From the NCBI RefSeq assembly GCF_036784765.1, contig NZ_CP136651.1:248001-312000 (forward strand): 64,000 nt of DNA, written 5' to 3'. This DNA comes from Novosphingobium sp. ZN18A2. GTDB taxonomy: Bacteria; Pseudomonadota; Alphaproteobacteria; Sphingomonadales; Sphingomonadaceae. The notes beneath the pieces are model-generated. The model did no database searches and was not told the DNA's origin. It worked only from the letters and a program-made list of their open reading frames with translations. How positions within the stretch are numbered: position 1 is the stretch's first letter; the number at the start of each line of letters is the position of its first letter. Position numbers and translations under genes: made by a program. This document shows, one piece after another, positions 53,012 through 62,911 of this stretch.

Positions 53012-54010
53012 ATGACCGCCCAGACCCCCATCCCGCCCGGCACCGACCTGCTCGCCGAGATCGACCGGCTGCGCAAAGAGCGCAATGCCGTGATCCTTGC
53101 CCATTATTACCAGAAGCCGGAAATCCAGGATCTGGCGGACTTCGTGGGCGACAGCCTTGAGCTCAGCCGCAAGGCGGCGGCCACCGATGCCGACGTGATC
53201 GCGTTCTGCGGGGTGAAGTTCATGGCGGATACGGCCAAGATCCTTTCGCCCGAAAAGATCGTGGTGCTGCCCGATCTCAACGCCGGGTGCAGCCTTGAAG
53301 ACGCCTGCCCGCCCGACAAGTTCAGGGCCTTCCGCGAAGCGCATCCCGATCACATCGCGCTGACCTATATCAACTGCTCCACAGAGGTTAAGGCGCTGTC
53401 GGACGTGATCGTCACCAGTTCCAGCGCCGAAACGATCCTTGCCAAGATCCCGCCCGAACAGAAGATCATCTTCGGGCCGGACCGGCACCTTGGCGGCTAT
53501 CTGAACCGCAAGTTCGGGCGCGACATGCTGTTGTGGCCGGGCGTGTGCATCGTGCACGAAGCCTTCAGCGAAACGGAACTGATGAAGCTGAAGGCGCAGA
53601 ACCCCGGCGCCCCTGTGGCCGCGCATCCCGAATGCCCGCCCAGCATCATCGACCACGCCGATTTCGTCGGCTCTACCAGCGGCATCCTCAACTATGCAAA
53701 GGAAATGGACGGCGACACGCTGATCGTCGCGACCGAGCCGCACATCATCCACCAGATGGAAAAGGCGCTGCCGGGCAAGACCTTCATCGGCGCGCCCGGC
53801 GCGGACGGCAACTGCAACTGCAACATCTGCCCCTACATGGCACTGAACACGCTGGAGAAGCTCTATATCGCGCTGCGCGACCTCGAACCGCGTATCGAGA
53901 TAGAGGAAAGCCTGCGCCTGAAGGCCAAGCAAAGCCTTGATGCGATGCTGGAAATGGCAAGCGGAACCGTGGGCAAGGGCGATCTTGGGGCAAAAGTCAG
54001 CGGCGACTGA
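53012..54010 (+). CDS. nadA: Quinolinate synthase
   Basis: NadA condenses iminoaspartate with dihydroxyacetone phosphate to quinolinate in NAD synthesis and carries an oxygen-sensitive [4Fe-4S] cluster. The 332-residue protein has ILAHYYQKPEIQDLADFVGDSLELS (abbreviated), the cluster cysteines in DLNAGCSLED, HPECPPS and NCNCNICPYM, and the KFMADTAKI segment. The extra cysteines near the end (NCNCNIC) are the family pattern. nadB and nadC are not in the window; the gene is apparently alone. Confidence 0.96.
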   Translation: MTAQTPIPPGTDLLAEIDRLRKERNAVILAHYYQKPEIQDLADFVGDSLELSRKAAATDADVIAFCGVKFMADTAKILSPEKIVVLPDLNAGCSLEDACPPDKFRAFREAHPDHIALTYINCSTEVKALSDVIVTSSSAETILAKIPPEQKIIFGPDRHLGGYLNRKFGRDMLLWPGVCIVHEAFSETELMKLKAQNPGAPVAAHPECPPSIIDHADFVGSTSGILNYAKEMDGDTLIVATEPHIIHQMEKALPGKTFIGAPGADGNCNCNICPYMALNTLEKLYIALRDLEPRIEIEESLRLKAKQSLDAMLEMASGTVGKGDLGAKVSGD

Positions 54011-54095
54011 CAGGCGGCTGGCCAATCGGGGACGAGCAGCTTAACAGTTGCACAAGAAACGTCTTTTCCGCCCCGCAAAGAGGTCGCCCGATCCC

Positions 54096-56243
54096 ATGAA
54101 GTTCCGTTATCCCCGTACCGCCGCTCTTCTTGCAGCGGCCTGCGCCGCGCCGTTTCTGGTTGCCGCCGCCGCCAGTGCGGACAATGCTGATCCCTACCTG
54201 TGGCTGGAAAACATCCACGGCGAAAAGGCGCTGGCGACGGTCGGGAAATGGAATGCCGAGACCGCCAGGGTGCTGGATGCGATGCCCGGCTATGAGGCCG
54301 ACCGGGTGCGCGCGAAGGCGATCATGGATGACGAACACCAGATTGCCGAACCCGCGCAGGTGATGGGCGACACCGTCACCAACCTTTGGCGCGATGCGAA
54401 GCATCCCAAGGGATTGTGGCGCGAGGCGAGCCTGTCGTCCTACCTTTCCGGCAAGCCCGAATGGCAAACGCTGATAGACGTGGATGCGCTGGGCAAGGAA
54501 GAAGGCAAAAGCTGGATCTGGCACGGCGCCAACTGCCTTGCGCCCGATTACGAACGCTGCCTCGTCTCGCTCAGCCCCGGCGGATCGGACGCCGACGTGA
54601 TGCGCGAATGGGACCGCACGACGAAAAGCTTCGTCGACGGCGGCTTCACCCTGCCCGAAGCCAAGAGCACCGTCGCGTGGGAGGATGCAGATACGCTGCT
54701 TGTCGCCACCGACTTTGGCAAGGGGACGATGACCACGTCGGGCTATCCCTTCGTCGTAAAACGCTGGAAACGCGGCACGCCGCTTTCCGCCGCGCAAACG
54801 GTGATGGAAGGCAAGGCGAGCGACGTTGGCGTGTTTCCGCGGCGGCTGATCGATTCGGACGGCACGGCCTATAATGTCATCAATCGCGGCATCACCTTCT
54901 ATACCGGCGAGACGTGGATCGAAGGGCCGGACCACGCGTTCATCAAGACACCGCTTCCGGAAACCGCGGACCTGGAAGGCGTCGAAGGCGGGCGGTTGTT
55001 CGCTTTCCTCAACAAGCCGCTGGGCGAAATCCCCGCCGGATCGGTGGTCGACTGGGCGATCCCCGATGTGATCGCGGGCACGGCCGGCGCGCCCGAAGTG
55101 GTCTTCACGCCCAACGCCCGCCAGGCGGTGGAGGACGTCGGCACGACCGACCATCACGTGTGGATCAAGCTGCTGGACGACGTATCGGGCCGCCTGCTGG
55201 TGATGACACGCGGCGCGGACGGCACATGGTCCCACCAAACGGCCGACTTGCCAGACAAGGCGACGATCACGCTGAAGGCCAGCGCGGACAAGCAGGACAT
55301 CGCCTTTGCCACGGTGCAATCGTTCCTGGTGCCGCCCACGCTCTATGCGGTGGATGCCGGCGGCAAGGCGGCCGCGGTGCAATCGCTCCCCGCAAAGTTC
55401 GATCCCTCGCAATTCACCGTGGAACAGCGCTTCGCCACGTCGAAGGACGGCACGCGCGTGCCCTATTTCCTGGCGATGCGGAAAGGCGTGAAGGGGCCGG
55501 TGCCCGCACTGATCCACGCATACGGCGGTTTCCGTGTCGCGCAGACGCCGACCTATCTTACCACCGAACCCTATCGCGCCGGGCCGCTGGCGCTGTTCTG
55601 GGTGGAGGACGGCAACGCCTATGTACTCGCCAACATACGCGGCGGCGGCGAATACGGGCCGAAGTGGCACGATGCGGCGCTGCGCGAAAAGCGGCAGAAT
55701 GCCTATGACGATCTTTATGCCGTGGCGCAGGACCTGGTGAAGCGCGGGATCACCGCCAGGGGCAAGATCGCGGTTTCGGGCCGGTCCAATGGCGGGCTGA
55801 TGGCGGGCGTTGCGATGACTCAGCGGCCGGACCTGTTCGGCGCGGCGATCATCGGTTCGCCGCTGCTCGACATGAAGCGTTATTCGCATATGCTGGCGGG
55901 CGCTTCGTGGATGGCCGAATACGGCAATCCCGACAATCCGAAGGACTGGGCCTTCATCAGGAAGTATTCGCCCTACCAGAACCTGAAGGCGGGCGTGCAC
56001 TATCCGCCGCCGTTCATCTATCTTTCGACCGAGGATGACCGCGTCCACCCGGGCCATGCGCGCAAGTTCACCGCCAAGCTGAAAGCGCTGGGCGATACGG
56101 TCTATTACCATGAATACCGCGAGGGCGGGCATTCGGTGGGTGCAGCCCATGCCGAAGACGCGGTGCGCGCGGCGATGCTGCACGCATACCTGCGCCACGT
56201 GCTGATGGGCGTGCAGCCGCTGAAAGGCCCGGTGAAACAGTGA
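54096..56243 (+). CDS. Prolyl oligopeptidase family serine peptidase (S9), exported
   Basis: The 715-residue protein has a signal peptide (about 1-28, cut near ASADN) and the S9A layout: beta-propeller (about 60-420) then an alpha/beta-hydrolase domain. The nucleophile is Ser in GRSNGGLMAG, the Asp lies in the STEDDRVHPG region, and the His in REGGHSVGA. Such enzymes cut short peptides after proline in the periplasm, so this one may feed the POT and amidohydrolase peptide-utilisation genes. The start MKFRYPRT gives a proper leader. Its stop overlaps the next gene's GTG (GTGA). Confidence 0.95.
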   Translation: MKFRYPRTAALLAAACAAPFLVAAAASADNADPYLWLENIHGEKALATVGKWNAETARVLDAMPGYEADRVRAKAIMDDEHQIAEPAQVMGDTVTNLWRDAKHPKGLWREASLSSYLSGKPEWQTLIDVDALGKEEGKSWIWHGANCLAPDYERCLVSLSPGGSDADVMREWDRTTKSFVDGGFTLPEAKSTVAWEDADTLLVATDFGKGTMTTSGYPFVVKRWKRGTPLSAAQTVMEGKASDVGVFPRRLIDSDGTAYNVINRGITFYTGETWIEGPDHAFIKTPLPETADLEGVEGGRLFAFLNKPLGEIPAGSVVDWAIPDVIAGTAGAPEVVFTPNARQAVEDVGTTDHHVWIKLLDDVSGRLLVMTRGADGTWSHQTADLPDKATITLKASADKQDIAFATVQSFLVPPTLYAVDAGGKAAAVQSLPAKFDPSQFTVEQRFATSKDGTRVPYFLAMRKGVKGPVPALIHAYGGFRVAQTPTYLTTEPYRAGPLALFWVEDGNAYVLANIRGGGEYGPKWHDAALREKRQNAYDDLYAVAQDLVKRGITARGKIAVSGRSNGGLMAGVAMTQRPDLFGAAIIGSPLLDMKRYSHMLAGASWMAEYGNPDNPKDWAFIRKYSPYQNLKAGVHYPPPFIYLSTEDDRVHPGHARKFTAKLKALGDTVYYHEYREGGHSVGAAHAEDAVRAAMLHAYLRHVLMGVQPLKGPVKQ

Positions 56244-57550
56244 CCGCGCGGCTGCGCGCGATCTGGCTGGCGGTAAACGCCAGTTACTGGTTCTATCCGG
56301 CGCTGGCCGCGCTGCTTGCGCTGCTGCTTTCGGCGATCACCGTCCATCTGGATCACAACGGCGCGTCCGACTGGCTGGCCCGGTTCGGCGCGATCATTCC
56401 CGCGCGGCCGCAGGGGGCGAGCAACCTGCTGACGGTGATATCGGGATCGATGATCGGCGTTGCCTCCACCGTCTTTTCGATCACCATCGCCGCGGTCGCC
56501 TATGCCAGCGGCAACTATGGCCCGCGCCTGTTGACCAACTTCATGGAAGACCGGGGCAACCAGTTGAGCCTGGCTGCCTTCATCGGCACCTTCACCTATG
56601 CGCTGTTCATCCTGCGCACCGTGCGCGCGCCGGGAGAGGCCGTTGCCGGCGGCGGGCCGTCGCAAGCGGGCTTCGTGCCGCAACTTTCGCTGCTGGTCGC
56701 GATGGGGCTGATGGGTCTGTCGATCGCGACGCTGGTCTATTTCCTCAACCACATCCCCTCATCGATCCGCATCAACACCGTGCTGGAAGGCATCGGACGC
56801 CGGTTGCTGGACATGGTCGACGACATGTTCCCCGAACCCTGCCGCGAAACCGTGGGCGAACCGCCCGCCCATTTCTTCCCGGTCGCGGCGACGGGTACCG
56901 GCTATATCCAGGTGATCGAATGGGGTGCACTGGACGATGCGGTGGAAGACGCGGGACGCCGCTTTTCGCTTTCGCTGCGCGCGGGCGATTTCGTGCATCC
57001 GGGGGTCGAGCTGGGCAGGCTGGACGGCCCGGCGGGCGACGATGCGTTAGACCGGATTCGCGGCGCGTTCGCCCTGGGCGCAACCCGCACCCCCGCGCAA
57101 GACCTGCAGTTCCTGATAGACGAACTGGTGGAAATTGCCCTGCGCGCGCTTTCGCCGGGGATCAACGACCCGTTCACCGCGATCACCGCGATCCACTGGC
57201 TGGGCGCGGCAACCGCCCTGTTCGGGCAGCGCGACCTCAACCGCCGGATCGGCGGCGAAACGAAAGACAGGGACGCGATCGCCCCGCTGAACGACCGTTT
57301 CGACCACTATCTCTATCGCGGTTTCGGAGCCGCGCGCGGATCGATCGCGTCCAGCAAGCTGGTGACGATGATGACATTCGAAGCCTTGCAGAACGCGGCG
57401 CTGCCGCTTGACAGCGCAGCACGGCGCGAAGCGATCCGCGAGGAAGGACGGCTGCTGTTCGAACAGGCACGGCTTGCGCTGCAAGGGCCGGAACTGGACG
57501 AAGTGCGCGCGCGGGCCGAAGCCTTCGACAAGGCGCTGGCCCCGGCCTGA
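56240..57550 (+). CDS. DUF2254 domain-containing membrane protein
   Basis: The 436-residue protein has about four N-terminal transmembrane segments and a large soluble C-terminal region, with SPGINDPFTAITAIHWLG and VASTVFSITIAAVAYASGNYGPRLL (in part) as the DUF2254 features. The family is broad in bacteria and uncharacterised. The GTG start overlaps the S9 peptidase stop (GTGA), so translation is coupled, but the functional link is unknown. No other start is competitive. Confidence 0.88.
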   Translation: MTARLRAIWLAVNASYWFYPALAALLALLLSAITVHLDHNGASDWLARFGAIIPARPQGASNLLTVISGSMIGVASTVFSITIAAVAYASGNYGPRLLTNFMEDRGNQLSLAAFIGTFTYALFILRTVRAPGEAVAGGGPSQAGFVPQLSLLVAMGLMGLSIATLVYFLNHIPSSIRINTVLEGIGRRLLDMVDDMFPEPCRETVGEPPAHFFPVAATGTGYIQVIEWGALDDAVEDAGRRFSLSLRAGDFVHPGVELGRLDGPAGDDALDRIRGAFALGATRTPAQDLQFLIDELVEIALRALSPGINDPFTAITAIHWLGAATALFGQRDLNRRIGGETKDRDAIAPLNDRFDHYLYRGFGAARGSIASSKLVTMMTFEALQNAALPLDSAARREAIREEGRLLFEQARLALQGPELDEVRARAEAFDKALAPA

Positions 57551-57604
57551 ATCGCGCGTTCGCGGGCGAATCCCCGCCTGATCGGCCCTTACCGCATCGC
57601 CCTC

Positions 57605-59425
57605 CTACCGGACAGGAAGACCGAACATCAGGTCGCGCACGTATTTCACCGGTGGCGAGCCGTGCGCCAGAACCGCGTCGTTATAGGCCTTCAGGTCGAA
57701 CTTCGCGCCCTGCCGCTTCTCCGCCTCGGCCCGCAGCGCGCGATGTTCCTCGAACCCGGTGAAGTATGACAGCAACTGCACCGAGCTGAGGCTGGCGCGC
57801 ACCCATTTCCCCGCCGCTTCACGCTCTTGCTGGAACGCGCCCTTTTGCATCAGTTCCATCGCCTGGTCGCGCGTCATCCCTTCTGTCTGGATACCGATAT
57901 CGAGCAGGGTATTGGTGATCGAACGCAGCCGCATCTTCAGCACCGTAAGCGCGAACAGCGGATCGCCGTCCATATAGCCCTGGTCCATCATCATGCCTTC
58001 GGCATAGACCGCCCAGCCTTCCACGAAGGGGCCGGAACCCAGCACCGCGCGCAGCACGTCAGGGCTCTTGTTCGCGTGGGCAAGTTGCAGGTAATGGCCG
58101 GGCATCGCCTCGTGGATCGCCAGGTCCTGCACCATGTAATCGTTGTATTCCGACAGGAACGAGGTCGCCTGCTTGTCGCTCCATTCGGGCGGGATCGGCG
58201 CGACCGCGAAGAAATTGGGCTGGTTCTTTTCCAGCGGCCCCGGCGCATCGTCATAGGCGACGGCATAGCCCCACTGGCTGCGCGGCATCTCTATGATCCG
58301 CACCGGCGAATCCGGCACCCAGACAAGATCCTTCGCGCGCACGAAATCGGTCGCGTTCTTCAAGGCTGCCCTGGCCGCATCCATCAGCCCGTCGCGCGCG
58401 GGGCGGTGGACATATGTAAGCGCAAGCGCGGCCTCTATCCCGGCCTGCTGCTGCGCTGCGGTGGGATGGTCCGGCAGCGGCGGCGCGCCCGCCCTTCCGG
58501 CCAGCACCTTCTGCGCGATCGCATACATCTGCGTGCGCGTTTCGGCCTTGGCGTTTTCGGCGGCGGCCTTCAGTTCGCCCCGCGTCATGCTGGATTGCAG
58601 CGCGAAAGCCATCTTCCGGTCGTAAAGTTTCGCGCCCAGCCGGAAATCGCCCTTCGCCTGCGGGACCAGCACGGTATCGATCCAGGTCTGGTTTTCGTCC
58701 ACCGCGGCGGCCAGCTTGTCGCGCGCCGCCCTGAAGCGCGCCTGATCGGCTTCGGACAGCGTATCGAGATGCGGGGCAAGCATCCCGTCGACCACGTCCA
58801 TGATGCCCTTGTTGCGCTTCGAAACCGTTTCCGCATGGATCGCCGGCACGCGCGCGGGCACCAGTTCGGCGCGGCCCTGCGCCAGCAGCGCGGGGATGCC
58901 CTCCATCCGCGCGGTCGCGTTTTTCAGCCGTTCGGGCCAGGGCGCGAAATCGCGCGCGGCAAGGCCATAGAGCGCCTGCGACGCCACGCCGATATAGCCC
59001 TGGGGATCCCAGGCCCATTCCTTCAGGCTGGCATCGCGCCACAGGTCGTAACGCAATTCGTTGTCGAGCAGCGCAAAATCGACCTGGTTGTCGCGAGACA
59101 GCCTTGCACGGTCGATCTTCGCCATCGCGCCCAGGATCGCGCGTTCCTCCGCCGCCCAGGCTTCGCGTCCGGCCTTGCTGATATCGGGCAGCTTCGCATC
59201 GAAGCGGTGATCGCCAAGCTGCGTCGCGGTGACGGGCGAGAAGCGCGCCAGCGAATCGAGATAGCGTTCGGCCAGCGCCTGGAACGCCTTGTCCTGCGCG
59301 GACGGCATCGACAGGGCATCGCCCGAATCCCCAAGCGCACAAGGCGCGGCGCGGACGGGCGCGGCGCCTGATACGGCGCAGGCAAGGGCAAGGGCCGCCG
59401 TCGCGGCGGTGAAGGCAGGTTTCAT
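57605..59425 (-). CDS. DUF885 family exported protein (peptidase-like)
   Basis: The 606-residue protein has a signal peptide (1-29, cut near VRAAP) and the DUF885 body: YLDSLARFSPVTATQLGDHRFD near the start (abbreviated), and the HEAMPGHYLQLAHANKSP segment with HExxxxHxxQ, a metal-binding pattern seen in this family. It is plausibly a periplasmic metallo-carboxypeptidase-like enzyme; activity is unproven. Length is typical (about 580-620). The start MKPAFTAAT is fixed by the leader. It converges with the DUF2254 gene. Confidence 0.88.
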   Translation of the reverse strand: MKPAFTAATAALALACAVSGAAPVRAAPCALGDSGDALSMPSAQDKAFQALAERYLDSLARFSPVTATQLGDHRFDAKLPDISKAGREAWAAEERAILGAMAKIDRARLSRDNQVDFALLDNELRYDLWRDASLKEWAWDPQGYIGVASQALYGLAARDFAPWPERLKNATARMEGIPALLAQGRAELVPARVPAIHAETVSKRNKGIMDVVDGMLAPHLDTLSEADQARFRAARDKLAAAVDENQTWIDTVLVPQAKGDFRLGAKLYDRKMAFALQSSMTRGELKAAAENAKAETRTQMYAIAQKVLAGRAGAPPLPDHPTAAQQQAGIEAALALTYVHRPARDGLMDAARAALKNATDFVRAKDLVWVPDSPVRIIEMPRSQWGYAVAYDDAPGPLEKNQPNFFAVAPIPPEWSDKQATSFLSEYNDYMVQDLAIHEAMPGHYLQLAHANKSPDVLRAVLGSGPFVEGWAVYAEGMMMDQGYMDGDPLFALTVLKMRLRSITNTLLDIGIQTEGMTRDQAMELMQKGAFQQEREAAGKWVRASLSSVQLLSYFTGFEEHRALRAEAEKRQGAKFDLKAYNDAVLAHGSPPVKYVRDLMFGLPVR

Positions 59426-59486
59426 GATTTCGGGCGCTCCCCGGTTTCGGCCAAGGTTGCAATTGCTACCAGCCGGGCGATTCCCG

Positions 59487-60434
59487 TCAATCGTTACCGG
59501 CAGGCTCCGGCGGGTCGTCCTTCGGATCGAAGCGGCGCGACAGCACCAGCGCGCCCGCCACCAGCGCCATGCCCAGCGCATCCATCCGACCCATGTCCTC
59601 ACCGAACACGGTCCAGCCGACGAGGACCGCCACCGCAGGCTGGGTCAACAGCGCCAGGCCGATGACCAGCGGGGTGAAATGGCGGAAGGAATAGACCAGC
59701 AAGCCCTGCCCGATCACCTGGCTGCCCAGCGCCAGCGCGACAAGCGGCCCCCACGAATGCGGCCACACCGGCTCACCGCGCAGCAGCGCGATGGCCAGCA
59801 GCACCGGCGCGGCCGCCATGCTGGCCAGCAGCAGCAGCGCCCAGCTTCCGAACCGCGCGCGCGCATCATGCAGCAGCAGGATATAGAAGCCATAGAAGAA
59901 CCCGGCGAGGATGCAGAACAGGTCGCCCGCCAGCGAACGCGAATCGATCTGCATTGACCGGCCCAGCAGGATCGCCGCGCCGCCCAGCGCCATGCCGATG
60001 GCCAACGCCTCGCCCCAGCGCGGGAGGCGGCGCATCATCACGATGCCCCAGACCATCAGCATCAGGCTGCCGCCGTTGCCGAACAGCGTTGCATTGGCAA
60101 GCCGCGTGCGTTCGATCCCGACGTGATAGCTCGCGATGTCAAGCGCGAAGAACACGCCCGCCGCCAGCGCGCCGATCATCACCTTGCGTTCAACGCCGGA
60201 AATGCGCTGCCCGGTCTGCCACGCGATGACCGCCAGCAGCGGCAGCGGCAGGAACAGGCGCCAGAACCCGGCCGAAACCGGGCCGGAATCTGCCAGGCGC
60301 ACCCACCACGGCCCCAGTGCAAGCGCCACGTTGCCGGTCAGCAAGGCAAGAAAGGGCACGATCCGCGCCGCGCCGCCAAGCCATGCTTTGCGCGCGGTCA
60401 GGTTTTCTTTTGCAACTTGGGTTGCCTCGTCCAT
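59487..60434 (-). CDS. EamA/DMT superfamily transporter
   Basis: The 315-residue protein has ten hydrophobic helices in two repeats of five, the drug/metabolite transporter layout (EamA). NATLFGNGGSLMLMVWGIV in the first half and FTPLVIGLALLTQPAVAVLVGW in the second (partial) are the family-like segments. Substrate unknown. It is alone, with 61 bp before the DUF885 gene on the same strand and 86 bp from the divergent Old Yellow Enzyme gene. Confidence 0.9.
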   Translation of the reverse strand: MDEATQVAKENLTARKAWLGGAARIVPFLALLTGNVALALGPWWVRLADSGPVSAGFWRLFLPLPLLAVIAWQTGQRISGVERKVMIGALAAGVFFALDIASYHVGIERTRLANATLFGNGGSLMLMVWGIVMMRRLPRWGEALAIGMALGGAAILLGRSMQIDSRSLAGDLFCILAGFFYGFYILLLHDARARFGSWALLLLASMAAAPVLLAIALLRGEPVWPHSWGPLVALALGSQVIGQGLLVYSFRHFTPLVIGLALLTQPAVAVLVGWTVFGEDMGRMDALGMALVAGALVLSRRFDPKDDPPEPAGND

Positions 60435-60520
60435 CGACGCGCCCTAGCTCTCTTGGGTCAAAGGGCGCGAACGATTTTTTCACGCGCCGTATCGGAAACA
60501 TTCGCCGGAGAGTTCAAACC

Positions 60521-61633
60521 ATGCACGATTCGCTGTTCCAACCGATCAAACTCGGCGCAATCGAAGCGCCCAACCGCATCCTGATGGCGCCGCTTACGCG
60601 CGGACGTTCCGAACCGGGCCACGTTCCGGGCGAACTGATGGTCGAATACTATCGCCAGCGCGCCAGCGCCGGGCTTATCATTTCGGAAGCGACCGGCATC
60701 AGCGTGGAAGGGCTTGGATGGCCCGCGGCACCGGGCATCTGGACCGCGGAGCAGACCGAAGGCTGGAAGAAAGTGACCGAAGCCGTGCACGAAGCGGGCG
60801 GCCGCATCATGTTGCAGATGTGGCACATGGGCCGCCTGGTCCACCCCGATTTCCTGAACGGAGAGCCGGGCGTATCCTCTTCCGCCAGCTGCGCGCCGGG
60901 CAACGCGCACACTCCGTTGGGCACCAAGCCCAATGCGCCGGCGCGCGCGCTGGAGCTGAATGAAATTCCCCGCGTGGTTGACGATTACGGCAAGGCCGCG
61001 CGCAACGCGAAGGAAGCCGGGTTCGACGGCGTGCAGCTCCACGGCGCGAACGGCTACCTGATCGACCAGTTCCTGCGCGATGGCGTGAACAAGCGCGAGG
61101 ATGAATATGGCGGCACGCCCGAAAACCGCGTGCGCCTGATGCGCGAAGTGATGGAGCGCCTGATCGCCGAATGGGGCGCGGACCGCGTTTCCATCCGCCT
61201 TTCGCCCAATGGCGAGACGCAGGGCGTGGACGATTCCAACCCGTCGGCGACTTTCGGAGAGGCGGCGCGCGTGCTCGACAAGATGGGCATCTCCTTCCTC
61301 GAACTGCGCGAGCCGGGGCCCGACGGAACCTTCGGACAGACCGACGTGCCCAAGCAAAGCCCGCTGATCCGCACGCTGTTCAAGGGACCGCTGGTGCTGA
61401 ACAGCGATTACACGGCAGAGCAGGCCGACGCCGACGTCGTGCAAGGCCGGGCCGACGCAATCAGCTTCGGCCGCCCGTTCATATCGAATCCCGATCTTCC
61501 CGCCCGCATCCGCGCAGGCGCCGAATGGGCGCCCAACGTCGATTTCCCGAAGACGTGGTACCTGCCCGGCCCGGTCGGCTACATTGACTATCCGGCGATG
61601 GATGCGGAAAAGGCGTCCGCACCCGCCGGCTGA
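60521..61633 (+). CDS. Old Yellow Enzyme family NADH:flavin oxidoreductase
   Basis: The 370-residue FMN barrel protein begins with FQPIKLGAIEAPNRILMAPLTRGRS (partial), typical OYE/NemA. Catalytic parts are GVQLHGANGYLIDQFLRDG with the His-Asn pair (HGAN) and the DEYGGTPENR segment. It reduces activated alkenes, such as N-ethylmaleimide or enones, with NAD(P)H. GGAG lies 12 bases before the ATG. It is followed 27 bp later by the CitE-like gene. Confidence 0.95.
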   Translation: MHDSLFQPIKLGAIEAPNRILMAPLTRGRSEPGHVPGELMVEYYRQRASAGLIISEATGISVEGLGWPAAPGIWTAEQTEGWKKVTEAVHEAGGRIMLQMWHMGRLVHPDFLNGEPGVSSSASCAPGNAHTPLGTKPNAPARALELNEIPRVVDDYGKAARNAKEAGFDGVQLHGANGYLIDQFLRDGVNKREDEYGGTPENRVRLMREVMERLIAEWGADRVSIRLSPNGETQGVDDSNPSATFGEAARVLDKMGISFLELREPGPDGTFGQTDVPKQSPLIRTLFKGPLVLNSDYTAEQADADVVQGRADAISFGRPFISNPDLPARIRAGAEWAPNVDFPKTWYLPGPVGYIDYPAMDAEKASAPAG

Positions 61634-61660
61634 CCGGCGGCAACTGGAGACACACGCGCA

Positions 61661-62539
61661 ATGACCCCCCGTTCCTGGCTTTTCGTTCCCGGCGACAGCG
61701 AGAAGAAGCTTGGCAAGGCCATGGAGACGGGGGCGCACGCCATCATCGTCGACCTGGAAGATTCGGTCGCACACAAGGCCAAGGCGCAGGCGCGCACGCT
61801 GGCCGTCCAGTGGCTGAAGGACCACGGCGCGCAGCCTGCCAGGCCGGGCGTGGAACGCTGGGTGCGGATCAATCCGATGGACGACCCGATGTGGCGCGAA
61901 GACCTGATCGCCGTAATGCCCGGCGCACCCGACGGGATCATGCTGCCCAAGGCATCCGGACCGGACCAGGTTCGCCTGCTTGCCGCCGAACTTTACGAAC
62001 TGGAACAGGCGAACGGCCTGCCCTCGCTATCGACGCGCATCCTGCCGCTGGTCAGCGAAACGCCGATGGCGGCAATGACCATTCCCGCCTATCTGGATGC
62101 GCCGATGCCGCGCCTGTTCGGCATTACGTGGGGCGCGGAAGACCTTTCCGCCGCGATCGGCGCCACGCGCAAGCGCGATGCAAGCGGCGCGTGGACCGAT
62201 ACCTTCCGCATGGTGCGCAGCCAGGTGGTGCTGACGGCGCACGCGATAGAAATCGCCGCGATCGACACGCTCTATGCCGATTTTTCCGATCCCGAAGGGC
62301 TGAAGATCGCCGCCGATGAAGCGCGGCAAGACGGATTTGCCGGGATGCTGGCGATCCACCCGGCGCAAGTGCCCGTGATCAACGCCGCCTTCGCCCCCAG
62401 CGACGAAGAACTGGCAGAAGCGCGCGCAATCGTGGCCGCCTTCGAAGCCAACCCGAACGCGGGCACCTTGCAGGTGGCAGGGAAAATGGTCGACCAGCCG
62501 CACCTGAAACTGGCGCGGCAATTGCTGGCCGCCACGTAG
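61661..62539 (+). CDS. CitE-like CoA ester lyase (HpcH/HpaI aldolase family)
   Basis: The 292-residue protein begins RSWLFVPGDSEKKLGKAM, with IIVDLEDSVAHKAKAQAR (metal site), and has LVSETP and GITWGAEDLSAAIGAT, matching CitE-like/malyl-CoA lyase-type enzymes. These cleave or join acyl-CoA esters such as malyl-CoA or citramalyl-CoA with a divalent metal. The exact substrate is unknown. It follows the OYE gene closely and is likely co-transcribed with it. Confidence 0.92.
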   Translation: MTPRSWLFVPGDSEKKLGKAMETGAHAIIVDLEDSVAHKAKAQARTLAVQWLKDHGAQPARPGVERWVRINPMDDPMWREDLIAVMPGAPDGIMLPKASGPDQVRLLAAELYELEQANGLPSLSTRILPLVSETPMAAMTIPAYLDAPMPRLFGITWGAEDLSAAIGATRKRDASGAWTDTFRMVRSQVVLTAHAIEIAAIDTLYADFSDPEGLKIAADEARQDGFAGMLAIHPAQVPVINAAFAPSDEELAEARAIVAAFEANPNAGTLQVAGKMVDQPHLKLARQLLAAT

Positions 62540-62554
62540 GTCCGAAGCCCGCGA

Positions 62555-62911
62555 TCAATCGCCCGTCGGCACGTCCGAGCCTGCGGCCTGTGGCTGGTTT
62601 GCGCCGGTTGCCGGGGCTCCGGTCGCAGGGGTGGCGGGGGCAATCGCCTCGTCAACCGCTTCCTGCGCCGCCTGCTTGTCCTCCGCGCTGGGCGGGGCGT
62701 CCTTTTCCGCCTTGCGCGGGGCGAGCGGCGCCTGCGATTTCGACCCGTCGAGGTCGATCATCGCATCGCTGACCGTTCCGGGCAGCACTTCCCCGCCGGC
62801 AGCGGCAGATTGCGCGGCGTCAGGCGCGGACTTGTCCTTGCCGCAGGCGGAAACGAGCGCGCTGGCGGCCAGAGCAGCGAGCAGGGCAGACTTGGGTATG
62901 GCGCGGGTCAT
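62555..62911 (-). CDS. Small Ala/Pro-rich lipoprotein
   Basis: The 118-residue precursor has a lipobox LVSAC at about residues 19-23, then a low-complexity Ala/Pro/Asp-rich mature part with [18 protein letters not shown]. Composition suggests an extended or disordered periplasmic tether. Its start overlaps the lipB stop by four bases. No known family is recognised, and the link to lipoate synthesis is unclear. Confidence 0.75.
   Translation of the reverse strand: MTRAIPKSALLAALAASALVSACGKDKSAPDAAQSAAAGGEVLPGTVSDAMIDLDGSKSQAPLAPRKAEKDAPPSAEDKQAAQEAVDEAIAPATPATGAPATGANQPQAAGSDVPTGD

Noticed and set aside
51980..56198. Long minus-strand open frames antisense to nadA and the S9 peptidase
   Set aside because: The sense genes have complete catalytic motifs and start signals; the antisense frames have none.
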